Of a DNA stretch of 12,525 bases, positions 6,819 to 12,525 are shown in pieces. Source of the stretch: JANNSW01 sp031431235 (GTDB lineage Bacteria > Pseudomonadota > Alphaproteobacteria > Rhizobiales > Hyphomicrobiaceae); NCBI GenBank assembly GCA_031431235.1, contig JANPDA010000474.1, forward strand, positions 1 to 12,525. Reading direction: 5' to 3'. Position numbers and translations under genes: made by a program. Each line of letters starts with the position of its first letter. The stretch's first letter is position 1. The notes under the pieces were generated by a model, which made no database searches, was not told the DNA's origin, and was given only the letters and a program-made list of their open reading frames with translations.

Positions 6819-7373
6819 TCATGCATCATTTGGATCAGTGTCGTCGGGCTCCTCACCGCTCCCGAGCAGTCCCGCCGCGTCTGCCACCACGACCCGGCCA
6901 GCGACGAAGTCGACCTTGGGCACGAGCTCGTCGGTGAAGGGCACCAGCACCGTTGGGCCACCCGCCTCGGGCGTGATCTCCAAGAGGTCGCCTGCACCGT
7001 AGTTGACGACGTCGGCGATGCGGCCGACGCGACGTCCCTCGACGACCTCAACCACCTCGAGGCCGATCAGATCGGCATGATAGTACTCGTTGTCCTCGGT
7101 CTCCGGCAGATCCTGGCGGTCGACGAAAAGGGCGACACCTTTGAGCGCCTCCGCCCCGTTGCGATCGCCGACACCTTCGATGCGCAGGATGACGCCCTTG
7201 CCGGCGGCGCGGGCCGAACGCACGCGAAAACGGCGGCTGCCAGCCTCGTCGGTGAGCTCGCGATAGCGGCCGATTGCCTCGGGCGTCTCGGCATAGGAGC
7301 GCACCACCAGCTCGCCTTGGATGCCATGGGCGCCGATCACGTGGCAGATGCAGATGCGTTTGTTGCCGGTCAT
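6819..7373 (-). CDS. rimM: Ribosome maturation factor RimM
   Basis: RimM binds ribosomal protein S19 and helps mature the head of the 30S subunit. The 184-residue length is normal. The N-terminal RimM domain begins ICICHVIGAHGIQGELVVRSY. The C-terminal PRC-barrel domain has EYYHADLIGLEVVEV, GRIADVVNYGAGDLLEI and VLVPFTDELVPKVDFVAGRVVV, all diagnostic. The acidic last ~15 residues are variable in the family. The gene is normally in an operon with rpsP, trmD and rplS; here the flanking genes are plus-strand (an RTX protein on one side, a permease on the other) and none of the usual partners is present. The start ATG at 7373 has no Shine-Dalgarno and overlaps the stop of a small upstream frame (ATGA), so translation may depend on coupling. 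Confidence 0.95.
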   Translation of the reverse strand: MTGNKRICICHVIGAHGIQGELVVRSYAETPEAIGRYRELTDEAGSRRFRVRSARAAGKGVILRIEGVGDRNGAEALKGVALFVDRQDLPETEDNEYYHADLIGLEVVEVVEGRRVGRIADVVNYGAGDLLEITPEAGGPTVLVPFTDELVPKVDFVAGRVVVADAAGLLGSGEEPDDTDPNDA

Positions 7374-7453
7374 GGCGCGAGCATCGGGCCGCGGTCGGCG
7401 TGCGTCAATGAGCGTTCGATGCCGGCCCGCGCCAGCCGTCGCAAAAGTGTCAT
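7370..7453 (-). CDS. Possible 27-codon leader ORF overlapping rimM start
   Basis: On the minus strand an ATG at 7453 is preceded by CGGAGGG with about 5 bases spacing, the best ribosome-binding site near rimM. The frame runs 27 codons (MTLLRRLARAGIERS, then LTHADRGPMLAP) and its TGA overlaps the rimM ATG as ATGA. rimM itself has no visible Shine-Dalgarno, so ribosomes finishing this ORF could reinitiate on rimM. The peptide is arginine-rich and matches nothing I recognise; it does not resemble the C-terminus of S16, the usual upstream gene product. It may be chance, since the sequence alone cannot prove translation. Confidence 0.35.
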   Translation of the reverse strand: MTLLRRLARAGIERSLTHADRGPMLAP

Positions 7454-7491
7454 ATGAGCCCTCCGTATCGAGCCAAGGACCTGCGAGCCCG

Positions 7492-8337
7492 ATGGATCCG
7501 ATCGTCTATGCCGCCGTGCTGCTGGCTGCTGTGCTGCACGCCGCCTGGAACGCGATGGTGCGCGGGCAAGGCGACAAGCTGACGGCGATGACCAGCGTCA
7601 TCCTCGGCGAAGCGCTGTTCGCGCTGCCAGTCGCTTTCGCCTATCCGTTCCCACCGCCGGCAAGCTGGCCCTACATCCTCGCCAGCGTCGTCCTCCACAC
7701 CGGCTATAGTGTCGTGCTGATGCTCGCCTATCGGATCGGTGAGCTGACGCTGGTCTATCCGATCGCGCGCGGCTCGGCGCCGCTGATCGTCGCCGCGCTG
7801 TCGGCGACGCTGATCGGCGAGGTGCTGCCGGCAGGGGCGACGCTCGCGATCCTGACACTGTGCGGCGGCATCCTGACGCTCGGGCTCGTGCGCTCGGCCG
7901 ACGGCACGTTCGATCTGAAGGCGAGCGCGCTCGCGCTCGTGGTCGGCTGCTTCATCGCCGGCTACTCGATCTGCGACGGCATCGGGGCGCGGCTCGCGGG
8001 CGGGGCGGCCGGCTACTGGTCGTGGATCGCGGTGATCGACGTTGCCGTTTTCATGGGAATCGCCTTTGCGCTCAAAGGGCGGGCGCTCGGCGGCGAGTTG
8101 CGGGCCAACTGGCGGGTGGTGCTGATCGGCGGCTTTGCCTGCTATCTCGCCTATCTGCTGGTGATCTGGGCCTTCGTGCATGCGCCGATCGCCCTCGTCA
8201 CGGCCTTGCGTGAGACCAGCATCGTCGTTGCCATGATGATCGGCGTCGTGTTCCTCAACGAGCGTCTCAGCCTGCTGAAGTGTGTGGCGACCTTGGCGAC
8301 GGTCGCGGGCGCGATTCTGTTGCGGCTGGGGAGGTGA
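7492..8337 (+). CDS. EamA/DMT-superfamily permease
   Basis: This is a 281-residue, very hydrophobic protein with about ten predicted transmembrane helices in two homologous halves, the standard architecture of EamA (DUF6/DMT) transporters. The first half starts DPIVYAAVLLAAVLHAAWNAMVRG, and an LHAAWN segment like this is typical of the first helix in these families. It continues through LTLVYPIARGSAPLIVAALS. The second half ends ALVTALRETSIVVAMMIGVVFLNERLS, the conserved end-of-repeat pattern with the xxNE(R/K) loop. Such inner-membrane carriers export or import small metabolites (amino acids, sugars, nucleotide-sugars); the substrate cannot be told from sequence. ATG 7492 starts exactly at the first helix; a weak AAGGA lies 12 bases upstream. 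The open frame extends upstream to 7321, but that part overlaps rimM antisense and is not membrane-like. It is divergent from rimM with a 118-base shared upstream region. Confidence 0.9.
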   Translation: MDPIVYAAVLLAAVLHAAWNAMVRGQGDKLTAMTSVILGEALFALPVAFAYPFPPPASWPYILASVVLHTGYSVVLMLAYRIGELTLVYPIARGSAPLIVAALSATLIGEVLPAGATLAILTLCGGILTLGLVRSADGTFDLKASALALVVGCFIAGYSICDGIGARLAGGAAGYWSWIAVIDVAVFMGIAFALKGRALGGELRANWRVVLIGGFACYLAYLLVIWAFVHAPIALVTALRETSIVVAMMIGVVFLNERLSLLKCVATLATVAGAILLRLGR

Positions 8338-8387
8338 GGTATTGGATTGCAGCGAGGGGCGGCTGGAACGGGCCGACGGCGACGACA

Positions 8388-8417
8388 CTCGAGGCCACAT
8401 CGCGCGTGGGCCTCGAG
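8388..8417. repeat. Inverted repeat between convergent genes
   Basis: CTCGAGGCC (8388-8396) and GGCCTCGAG (8409-8417) form a perfect 9-bp stem around a 12-base loop. It sits 51 bases after the permease stop and 44 bases beyond the hicB-remnant stop on the other strand, where a bidirectional terminator would be placed. No T-run follows in either direction, so termination would not be of the classic intrinsic type. Confidence 0.4.
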
Positions 8418-8460
8418 CGACAACTTCGATCGAGCAAGGCGTGGCGGGATACGAGCCGCA

Positions 8461-8817
8461 TCACCGTTGCTCGGCGATCTTGTCGATGGCGGCGCTGGCG
8501 AGAAACGCCGAGCGGGTCAACCCCCGGCGTTTGGCTTCGTGGTCGATCGCCTCGAGAAGTCCCTCATCGATCGAGATGTTGGCACGCACGGGCCGCCCCT
8601 TGTCGATCAGCAACGGGATCATGACCGCCGCCTCGCCAGCCGCCGCGTCAGAATCCGTCGCAACGTCGGCCAGCACCTCTTGCATCGGGCGTGGGGCCGG
8701 GATGGGGACACCGGCCGAGGCCTGATGCGCAACCCACTCGCGCGCCGCGTTGGATTGCAGAGCGCTTCGCGCGCTCCTCCGCTGTCGGGTTTCGCCGCGC
8801 AAGATGCGCTTGCTCAC
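8461..8817 (-). pseudogene. hicB: HicB-type antitoxin, 5'-truncated, no hicA partner
   Basis: From about residue 23 the frame looks like the second half of a HicB antitoxin: REWVAHQASAGVPIPAPR, then MQEVLAD, then VMIPLLIDKGRPVRANISID and LLEAIDHEAKRRGLTRSAFLASAA. The last part is the ribbon-helix-helix-like DNA-binding segment that lets HicB repress its own operon. Full HicB proteins start with an RNase-H-like domain (GVxxPDxPGC motif) that holds the toxin; that domain is not here, and the first ~22 codons (starting at GTG 8817) are unrelated, arginine-rich sequence. hicA, which would normally lie upstream, is absent; a helicase gene ends 21 bases before the GTG. It is thus a remnant, although the DNA-binding half could still be made from an internal start. 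Confidence 0.75.
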
Positions 8818-8838
8818 CCCGACCTACGGCAGCCTTCC

Positions 8839-10185
8839 TCACTCCCCCAATCTCGGAAACACATCCCTGTAACCCGTCACCGCCCGGTCGAAGATCACGT
8901 CGCTCGGGCGCAAGGGCCGGGCGAGCGCGAGGCCCTGCAGCGTGCGGGCACGCGAGAGCGCCACATAGGCTTGGCCATGGGCGAAGGTGCCGCGGCGCAG
9001 GTCGACGTAGACGCGGTCGAGCGTCATCCCTTGGGCCTTGTGGATGGTGAGCGCCCAGGCGAGGCGGAGCGGCAGCTGGCGGAAGGAGCCCGCGATCGTC
9101 TCGACGATCTTGTCCTGCTTGGCGTCGTAGTCGTAGCGGATCGTCTCCCAGGTCTGCGGCTCGACCTCGTGCTCCTCTCCCGCGATCTCGACGAGCACCT
9201 GGTCGCCGTCGATGCGCGAGACGAGGGCGAGCGTGCCATTGACCCAGCGCTTGTCGGCATCGTTGCGAAGCATGATGACTTTGGCGCCCGCTTTCAGCAG
9301 CAGCGTCTGGTCGGTCGGATGCGCACCCGCCGAGAAGGTGCCGGCGACGACGGCCTCGTGCGGGCTTTCCTTGCCCGGCAGGGCGTTCAGGAATGCCATG
9401 TTGATCTGTTGGGCGGCATTGTTGGTCGGTGTCAGGATGACGTAGTCCCGGGCGTCGCGCAGGCGCTCCAGCAGCAGCACGCGCGCGTTGAGCAATTCGA
9501 GGTCGGCGGCATTGACGCTGCCCTCGCGGATGTTGTTGAGCGCACCGATGAAGGGCAGCTCGCTCTGGCGGAACACCTCGCCCAGCTCGAGATAGCGCGT
9601 CTCGCACTGCTCGAATGCGGGGGCATTGAAGAAGAACGGCCCGCCATAGTGATCCTCCAGATAGCTCGCAACCTCGCCTTCCTGGACCACCGGCGGCAAT
9701 TGGTGGAGGTCGCCGAACAGGGCGAGCTTGACGCCGCCGAACGGCTCCTTGGGCTTCTTGCGGTTGAGCCGGAGCGACTTGTCGATCGCGTCCATCATGT
9801 CGGAGCGCACCATCGAGACCTCGTCGATCACGAGCGTCTTCATTTTGCGCATCAAGCCGAGGCGGCGGCTCGGGCGAATGTCGTCGGGGCGGATCAGGCG
9901 CGGCGGCAGGCCGAAGAAGGAGTGGATGGTCTGGCCACCCACCTGGACGGCTGCGAGCCCGGTCGGGGCCAGCACGATCATGCCATCCTCGGCCTCGCGG
10001 CGCATGGCCCGCAGCAATGTGGATTTGCCGGTTCCCGCCTTGCCGGTGATGAAGAGGTGGCCTTCACCGGCTTCGACGAAATTGCGGGCCTGCAGGAATT
10101 CGGGCGTCGGCCGCACCCCCTTCGGCCAAGGATTGGCGGGCGGGCGTTTCAGCTTGGCGGATTGCGGCGTGGGCGGGCGCGACAT
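8839..10185 (-). CDS. Compact Pif1/RecD-like superfamily 1B helicase
   Basis: The protein is an ATP-dependent, presumably 5'-3', DNA helicase of 448 residues. The motifs appear in order: Walker A GKAGTGKST (48-56), motif Ia APTGLAAV (73-80), Walker B VIDEVSMV (119-126), motif III FGDLHQLPPV (157-166), motif IV VFRQ (204-207), motif V LTIHKAQGMTLD (379-390), and motif VI YVALSRAR (407-414). The combination of GDLHQLPPV, HKAQGMTLD and YVALSRA is typical of Pif1 and RecD2-type enzymes. Bacterial Pif1 enzymes unwind G-quadruplexes and help fork progression, so that role is plausible but not shown. The protein has little beyond the helicase core: no extra N-terminal RecD2 domain and no C-terminal extension. 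The start ATG at 10185 has no clear Shine-Dalgarno. A small secreted-protein gene lies 69 bases upstream on the same strand. Confidence 0.93.
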   Translation of the reverse strand: MSRPPTPQSAKLKRPPANPWPKGVRPTPEFLQARNFVEAGEGHLFITGKAGTGKSTLLRAMRREAEDGMIVLAPTGLAAVQVGGQTIHSFFGLPPRLIRPDDIRPSRRLGLMRKMKTLVIDEVSMVRSDMMDAIDKSLRLNRKKPKEPFGGVKLALFGDLHQLPPVVQEGEVASYLEDHYGGPFFFNAPAFEQCETRYLELGEVFRQSELPFIGALNNIREGSVNAADLELLNARVLLLERLRDARDYVILTPTNNAAQQINMAFLNALPGKESPHEAVVAGTFSAGAHPTDQTLLLKAGAKVIMLRNDADKRWVNGTLALVSRIDGDQVLVEIAGEEHEVEPQTWETIRYDYDAKQDKIVETIAGSFRQLPLRLAWALTIHKAQGMTLDRVYVDLRRGTFAHGQAYVALSRARTLQGLALARPLRPSDVIFDRAVTGYRDVFPRLGE

Positions 10186-10254
10186 CGCCCGAGCATAGCT
10201 GCTTCGCGCGCTCCCGGGATAGGCCCATCTCGGCGGGCGAGCACCCGTCCTGTG

Positions 10255-10593
10255 CTATTTTCCGCGCCGGCACGGCAATGCATAGACGACGCACGCCCAC
10301 GTGCCGGCTTCCTGGTAGCAGTTGATCTTCTTGCTCGCGGCGATGCTCCAGTTTTCGTAGCCATTGCCGTACTCGAACACGATGCCTTCGGCAAAGGATG
10401 CCGCCGCAGCCGCCAACGCGGCTTTTTTGGACGCCTGGCCCTTGCTCGAGCCGTAGTGGACGTGATCGGCAAAGCAGTAGTTCCGGCCGACCTTGACCTC
10501 GGGCCAGGGCGAGGCCTCGGTCGATGGTGCGAGCGCCGAGCCTGCGATTGCAGCACCCAGAACCGCGGCGAGCCAGAGTGCATACCGACGCAT
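10255..10593 (-). CDS. Small secreted protein with conserved-looking cysteines, unknown function
   Basis: This is a 112-residue protein with a clear Sec signal peptide: Met-Arg-Arg, then a hydrophobic core (YALWLAAVLGAAIAGSALA), with likely cleavage after residue 22 or 27. The mature part (~88 residues) has four cysteines (40, 92, 101, 108), an alanine-rich helix (about 53-68), then FEYGNGYENWSIAASKKINC and GTWACVVYALPC. A YGxxYxxWxxAxxKxxxC...GxWxCxxxAxPC pattern recurs, as I remember it, in small uncharacterised secreted proteins of alphaproteobacteria. Disulfide pairs in the periplasm are likely. The start ATG is well supported by AAGGGGGG just upstream. It is upstream of, and in the same direction as, the Pif1-like helicase gene (69-base gap), but a functional link is not evident. 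Expression and export are likely, function is unknown. Confidence 0.8.
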   Translation of the reverse strand: MRRYALWLAAVLGAAIAGSALAPSTEASPWPEVKVGRNYCFADHVHYGSSKGQASKKAALAAAAASFAEGIVFEYGNGYENWSIAASKKINCYQEAGTWACVVYALPCRRGK

Positions 10594-10910
10594 GGGACCC
10601 CCCTTGAGCGATTTCAGCTTGGCGGCACTTTAGCGGAGGACGGGCTCCCGAGCGAAGCCGCGCATCGAAACATTCCTGGCCCAATGGCGGAAATGTCACG
10701 CTGGTGTTCCCTCCCTTTCATTCGATTCCGGCGAAGCTGGATCAGAATGGAAAGAGGAAACACAAACAAAGAGTTGGCTAGTGGGCTGGCCAGTCATTTA
10801 GGGTACTGAATGAATGTGTCGGAACACTAGGCGCTTGCCGCATCAGATCTTGCTTACCGAAGCGAGCGAGCCGATGCTCGGCTGCTCGGCACGAAGCGAA
10901 GGAATAGACC
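10594..10910. other. Divergent intergenic region, no gene found
   Basis: These 317 bases separate the divergent secreted-protein and SDR genes and should hold both promoters. The middle part (about 10660-10830) is noticeably less GC-rich than its surroundings, including an A-rich run near 10750-10772. An imperfect hairpin is present at 10719-10749 (CATTC/GAATG ends plus an inner TCC/GGA) and a 6-bp stem AGCCGA/TCGGCT at 10869-10883. I could not fix any -35/-10 pair with confidence. Confidence 0.4.
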
Positions 10911-11657
10911 ATGGACCCAATCGTCGTCATCACGGGAGGGAGCCGCGGCATCGGCGCAGCGACGGCAAGGCTCGCCGCCGCGCGCGGCTATGCGATTGCG
11001 GTCAACTATCTGAATGCCCGCGAGGAGGCCGAAGCACTGGTCAGGGAGATCGTCGAGGGCGGCGGGCGCGCGGTCGCGATCAAGGCCGACATGGCGGTCG
11101 AAGCCGATATCATCGGGCTGTTCGCAACGGTCGACCGCGAGCTCGGGCCGATCACGGCGCTCGTCAACAATGCGGGGATCACCGGCCTCGGCTCCCGGGT
11201 CGAGGCGATGGATGCAACTCGTCTTGCCCGCATCCTGGCGATCAATGTGACCGGCTGTTTCATCGCCGCCCGCGAGGCGGTGAAGCGCATGTCGAGGAGG
11301 CACGGCGGCAAGGGCGGCGCGATCGTCAATGTCTCCTCGGCGGCCTCTCGCCTCGGCAGTCCCGGCGAGTTCGTCGACTATGCGGCCTCGAAGGGCGCGA
11401 TCGACACTTTCACCATCGGCCTCGCCAAGGAGGTCGCGGCGGAAGGCATCAGGGTGAATGCCGTCCGGCCCGGCATCATCGAGACCGGGATCCACGCCGC
11501 CGCCGGCGATCCTGGTCGCGTCGCCCGGATCGGCCCGACCGTGCCGATGCAGCGCGCCGGTAGCGCCGAGGAGGTCGCCGCCGCGATCCTATGGTTGCTG
11601 TCGGAGGAGGCGAGCTACACGACGGGGGGATTTGTCGAGGTCAGCGGGGGGAGGTAG
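10911..11657 (+). CDS. SDR-family NAD(P)-dependent oxidoreductase
   Basis: A classical short-chain dehydrogenase/reductase of 248 residues. The Rossmann cofactor motif is TGGSRGIG (8-15), the structural motif is NNAG (86-89), and the catalytic tetrad is Asn112, Ser143, Tyr157 and Lys161 (YAASKGAID). PG(I)IET after strand 6 and a GGFVEVSGG C-terminus are standard. After the second beta strand the sequence is NYLNAREEA with no Asp there, which favours NADP(H) over NAD(H), a rule-of-thumb inference. Family members include 3-ketoacyl-ACP reductases and sugar or polyol dehydrogenases; without pathway neighbours the substrate is unknown. GGA about 8 bases upstream supports ATG 10911. It appears to be a single-gene unit. 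Confidence 0.93.
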   Translation: MDPIVVITGGSRGIGAATARLAAARGYAIAVNYLNAREEAEALVREIVEGGGRAVAIKADMAVEADIIGLFATVDRELGPITALVNNAGITGLGSRVEAMDATRLARILAINVTGCFIAAREAVKRMSRRHGGKGGAIVNVSSAASRLGSPGEFVDYAASKGAIDTFTIGLAKEVAAEGIRVNAVRPGIIETGIHAAAGDPGRVARIGPTVPMQRAGSAEEVAAAILWLLSEEASYTTGGFVEVSGGR

Positions 11658-11683
11658 GGTTGGGGGACAGGTTACAGGTGTCA

Positions 11684-11707
11684 GGGGATAGGGGTTGAGG
11701 GATAGGG
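11684..11707 (+). other. Potential G-quadruplex motif
   Basis: Four G-tracts (11684-11687, 11691-11694, 11699-11701, 11705-11707) are separated by loops of 3, 4 and 3 bases, which meets the usual G3+N1-7 folding rule on the plus strand. More G-triplets follow at about 11718-11727. Formation is predicted only. Confidence 0.5.
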
Positions 11708-11713
11708 ATAGAG

Positions 11714-11732
11714 AGTAGGGAGTAGGGAGTAG
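11714..11732 (+). repeat. Heptamer tandem repeat AGTAGGG, 2.7 copies
   Basis: AGTAGGG occurs at 11714-11720 and 11721-11727, then AGTAG at 11728-11732. It is inside the inverted-repeat element. Too few copies to suggest phase variation by itself. Confidence 0.6.
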
Positions 11733-11778
11733 AAATCCGCGGTCCTTCCCTGTGACCTGTAACCTGTCCCCTGTTCCC

Positions 11779-11807
11779 TTGCAAACGGTATGACTTTGTC
11801 GTACCGT
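11779..11807 (+). promoter_or_regulatory. Candidate parDE promoter
   Basis: TTGCAA (11779-11784) and TACCGT (11802-11807) are 17 bases apart, a fit to sigma-70-type -35 and -10 boxes (the -10 is weak, 3 of 6). Transcription would start near 11814, which is the A of the parD ATG, so the mRNA could be leaderless. Lack of any Shine-Dalgarno before parD agrees with this. Both boxes lie in the operator palindrome. Confidence 0.35.
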
Positions 11808-11811
11808 TTGC
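11781..11811. promoter_or_regulatory. Palindrome against parD start, likely ParD operator
   Basis: GCAAACGGTA (11781-11790) is matched exactly by TACCGTTTGC (11802-11811). Allowing one T/G position, the symmetry continues inward through GAC/GTC to a TTT centre (11795-11797). The palindrome ends 2 bases before the parD ATG. Type II antitoxins of the ribbon-helix-helix class repress their operon by binding such dyads, with tighter binding together with the toxin, so this is the natural candidate operator. Confidence 0.7.
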
Positions 11812-11813
11812 CC

Positions 11814-12098
11814 ATGAGCAACATCGACAAAATCTCCATCGCCATCACCCGCGAGCAGCATGAGAAGATCAAGGCGGCGGTCGAGGCCGGCGCCTATGCG
11901 ACCACCAGCGAGGTGATCAGGGACGCGCTGCGCGACTGGGAGTTCCGCGAGGAGCTGCGCCGCCTCGAGCGCGAGCGCATCGGCCAGCTCTGGGACGAGG
12001 GGATCGCGAGCGGGCCCGGCCGCGAGTGCAGCCTCGAGGACATCATCGAACGGGCGCGGAGCCGGGCTGCAGGCACAGAGATCGAGCGCTCATCGTGA
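11814..12098 (+). CDS. parD: Antitoxin ParD (ribbon-helix-helix), type II TA system
   Basis: The 94-residue protein has an N-terminal ribbon-helix-helix domain: KISIAITREQHEKIKAAVE, then GAYATTSEVIRDALRDWE (about residues 6-43). This forms the DNA-binding dimer. The charged C-terminal part (REELRRLERERIGQLWDEGIAS, and SLEDIIERARSR) is the tail that wraps and neutralises ParE. The TTSEVIRDALR helix is highly typical of ParD. The start is ATG 11814; the longer frame from 11790 would start inside the operator palindrome and is unlikely. The parE start overlaps its stop codon (GTGA), implying translational coupling. It should repress its own promoter through the palindrome immediately upstream. 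Confidence 0.92.
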   Translation: MSNIDKISIAITREQHEKIKAAVEAGAYATTSEVIRDALRDWEFREELRRLERERIGQLWDEGIASGPGRECSLEDIIERARSRAAGTEIERSS

Positions 12099-12385
12099 CG
12101 ACCGTCGAGCGAACACCGCAAGCGGAAGAAGACCTGATCGAGGTCTGGCAGTACATTGCGCGCGACGACGACAAAGCCGCAACTGCGCATCTGCGACGAT
12201 TGGACGAGACCTGCGTGCGGCTCGCGGAACAGCCCGGCATGGGTCGAGCGCGACCTGAGATTCGCTCCGATTTGCGCTCGTTCCCCGTCGGCAAGTACGT
12301 CATCCTCTATCGAGTTGTTGACGACGGTGTGCTGATCGTACGTGTGGTGCACGGCGCGCGCGACCTGAGCAACCTCTTCGATTGA
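12095..12385 (+). CDS. parE: Toxin ParE (RelE/ParE superfamily)
   Basis: The 96-residue toxin has the RelE/ParE fold: ERTPQAEEDLIEVWQYIA (N-terminal strand and helix), ATAHLRRLDETCVRLAEQPGMGRARPEI (helical hairpin), then LRSFPVGKYVILYRVVDDGVLIVRVVHGARDL (beta-sheet and terminal strand). ParE members typically poison DNA gyrase, while RelE members cleave mRNA on ribosomes; the ParD partner and the SFPVGKYVILYR and VVHGARDL segments favour ParE. The chosen start is GTG 12095, overlapping the parD stop as GTGA; the longer upstream frame from 12026 lies wholly in parD. The pair looks intact, with no frameshift or missing core segment, so the system is probably functional. Confidence 0.92.
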   Translation: MTTVERTPQAEEDLIEVWQYIARDDDKAATAHLRRLDETCVRLAEQPGMGRARPEIRSDLRSFPVGKYVILYRVVDDGVLIVRVVHGARDLSNLFD

Positions 12386-12389
12386 CACC

Positions 12390-12525
12390 CTACTCCGCCG
12401 CTTCCTTCGCCAGGAACCCGCCCGACTGGCGCGACCAGAGCTGGGCATAGATGCCGCCGCGGCGCAGCAGCTCGGCGTGGCTGCCATCCTCCACGATCGC
12501 GCCCTCGTCCATGATCACGAGCCGG
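12390..12525 (-). CDS. ABC exporter (fused permease/ATPase), C-terminal end only
   Basis: The minus strand from the window edge reads RLVIMDEGAIVEDGSHAELL, then RRGGIYAQLWSRQSGGFL and AKEAAE, ending at TAG (12390-12392). This is the last ~44 residues of an ABC transporter nucleotide-binding domain: D(R/E)xxVxxxGxHxELLxxGGxYxxLW after the H-loop. The QSGGFL ending is common in MsbA/multidrug-type half-exporters with fused membrane domains. The rest lies beyond the window, so Walker motifs and membrane helices cannot be checked. The gene is convergent with parE, their stop codons 4 bases apart. Confidence 0.88.
   Translation of the reverse strand, partial: RLVIMDEGAIVEDGSHAELLRRGGIYAQLWSRQSGGFLAKEAAE

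Larger units (their letters stand above)
11663..11771. repeat. G-rich element bounded by 17-bp inverted repeats
   Basis: GGGGACAGGTTACAGGT (11663-11679) recurs exactly inverted at 11755-11771 (ACCTGTAACCTGTCCCC). With two mismatches the arms extend 7 more bases inward. The ~75 bases between are purine-rich on the plus strand and contain a G-tract cluster and a short tandem repeat. The unit begins 6 bases after the SDR stop codon and ends 10 bases before the parD operator palindrome. It looks like a dispersed intergenic repeat or small non-autonomous element; an alternative is a large hairpin in the SDR 3' untranslated region. Confidence 0.6.

Noticed and set aside
7321..7491. Upstream extension of the EamA permease frame to 7321
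   Set aside because: The added 57 residues are polar, overlap the rimM 5' region in antisense, and precede the first membrane helix that normally starts these proteins.
10147..10625. 14-base direct repeat TTTCAGCTTGGCGG at 10147-10160 and 10612-10625 around the secreted-protein gene
   Set aside because: One 14-base match somewhere in 12.5 kb is not far from chance expectation at this GC content, and there are no inverted ends or integrase to support att-like sites.
8347..10809. 820-codon open frame on the plus strand across the helicase and neighbouring genes
   Set aside because: It is antisense to the clearly coding Pif1-like helicase and two other minus-strand frames. Its composition is the one expected for the mirror frame of GC-rich genes, and no domain is recognisable.
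11662..11775. CRISPR-like repeat array in the G-rich region after the SDR gene
   Set aside because: Repeats are 7-base tandem units and inverted arms, not regularly spaced direct repeats with unique spacers.

Overview
The window reads as chromosome of a high-GC alphaproteobacterium, probably Hyphomicrobiales (Rhizobiales) or a relative. The reasons are strong GC bias at third codon positions (which opens long antisense frames), protein sequences of alphaproteobacterial type (PPK1, Ppx, RimM, a HicB C-terminus), and CCCTCACCC/GGGAGAGGG-type palindromic repeats. I cannot name a genus. No rRNA, tRNA or CRISPR array was seen.

Layout. 1-445 is a scar: a serine recombinase that has lost its catalytic domain (minus strand) meets, head-on, the last ~30 codons of a cystathionine beta-lyase-like gene (plus strand). 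446-757 is non-coding and holds a clear minus-strand intrinsic terminator. 758-1243 (minus) encodes a small protein that looks like a papain-fold cysteine peptidase. 1371-5136 is the polyphosphate pair ppk-ppx: PPK1 makes polyphosphate and Ppx degrades it. 5137-5739 is a 600-base repeat-rich gap with three palindromic elements, one of them a 124-base MITE-like unit with perfect 17-base terminal inverted repeats. 5740-6681 is an RTX-type calcium-binding protein.

6819-7373 (minus) is rimM, standing alone instead of in the usual rpsP-rimM-trmD-rplS operon, and preceded by a possible 27-codon leader ORF with a better ribosome-binding site than rimM itself. 7492-8337 is an EamA/DMT-type permease. 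8461-8817 (minus) is a 5'-truncated hicB antitoxin without hicA, directly behind a compact Pif1/RecD-like helicase (8839-10185, minus). 10255-10593 (minus) is a small secreted cysteine-containing protein. 10911-11657 is an SDR oxidoreductase. After a G-rich inverted-repeat element (11663-11771) comes an intact parDE toxin-antitoxin operon (11814-12385) with a near-perfect palindrome against the parD start codon. The window ends in the 3' end of an ABC exporter gene (12390-12525, minus).

As a whole this is a core pair (ppk-ppx), one displaced core gene (rimM) and accessory genes separated by repeats and gene remnants. Apart from ppk-ppx and parDE the genes are mostly single transcription units on alternating strands. 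I see no convincing multi-gene novel system. The items most worth checking are the peptidase-like protein, the rimM displacement with its leader ORF, the two inverted-repeat elements, and the apparently leaderless parD start.
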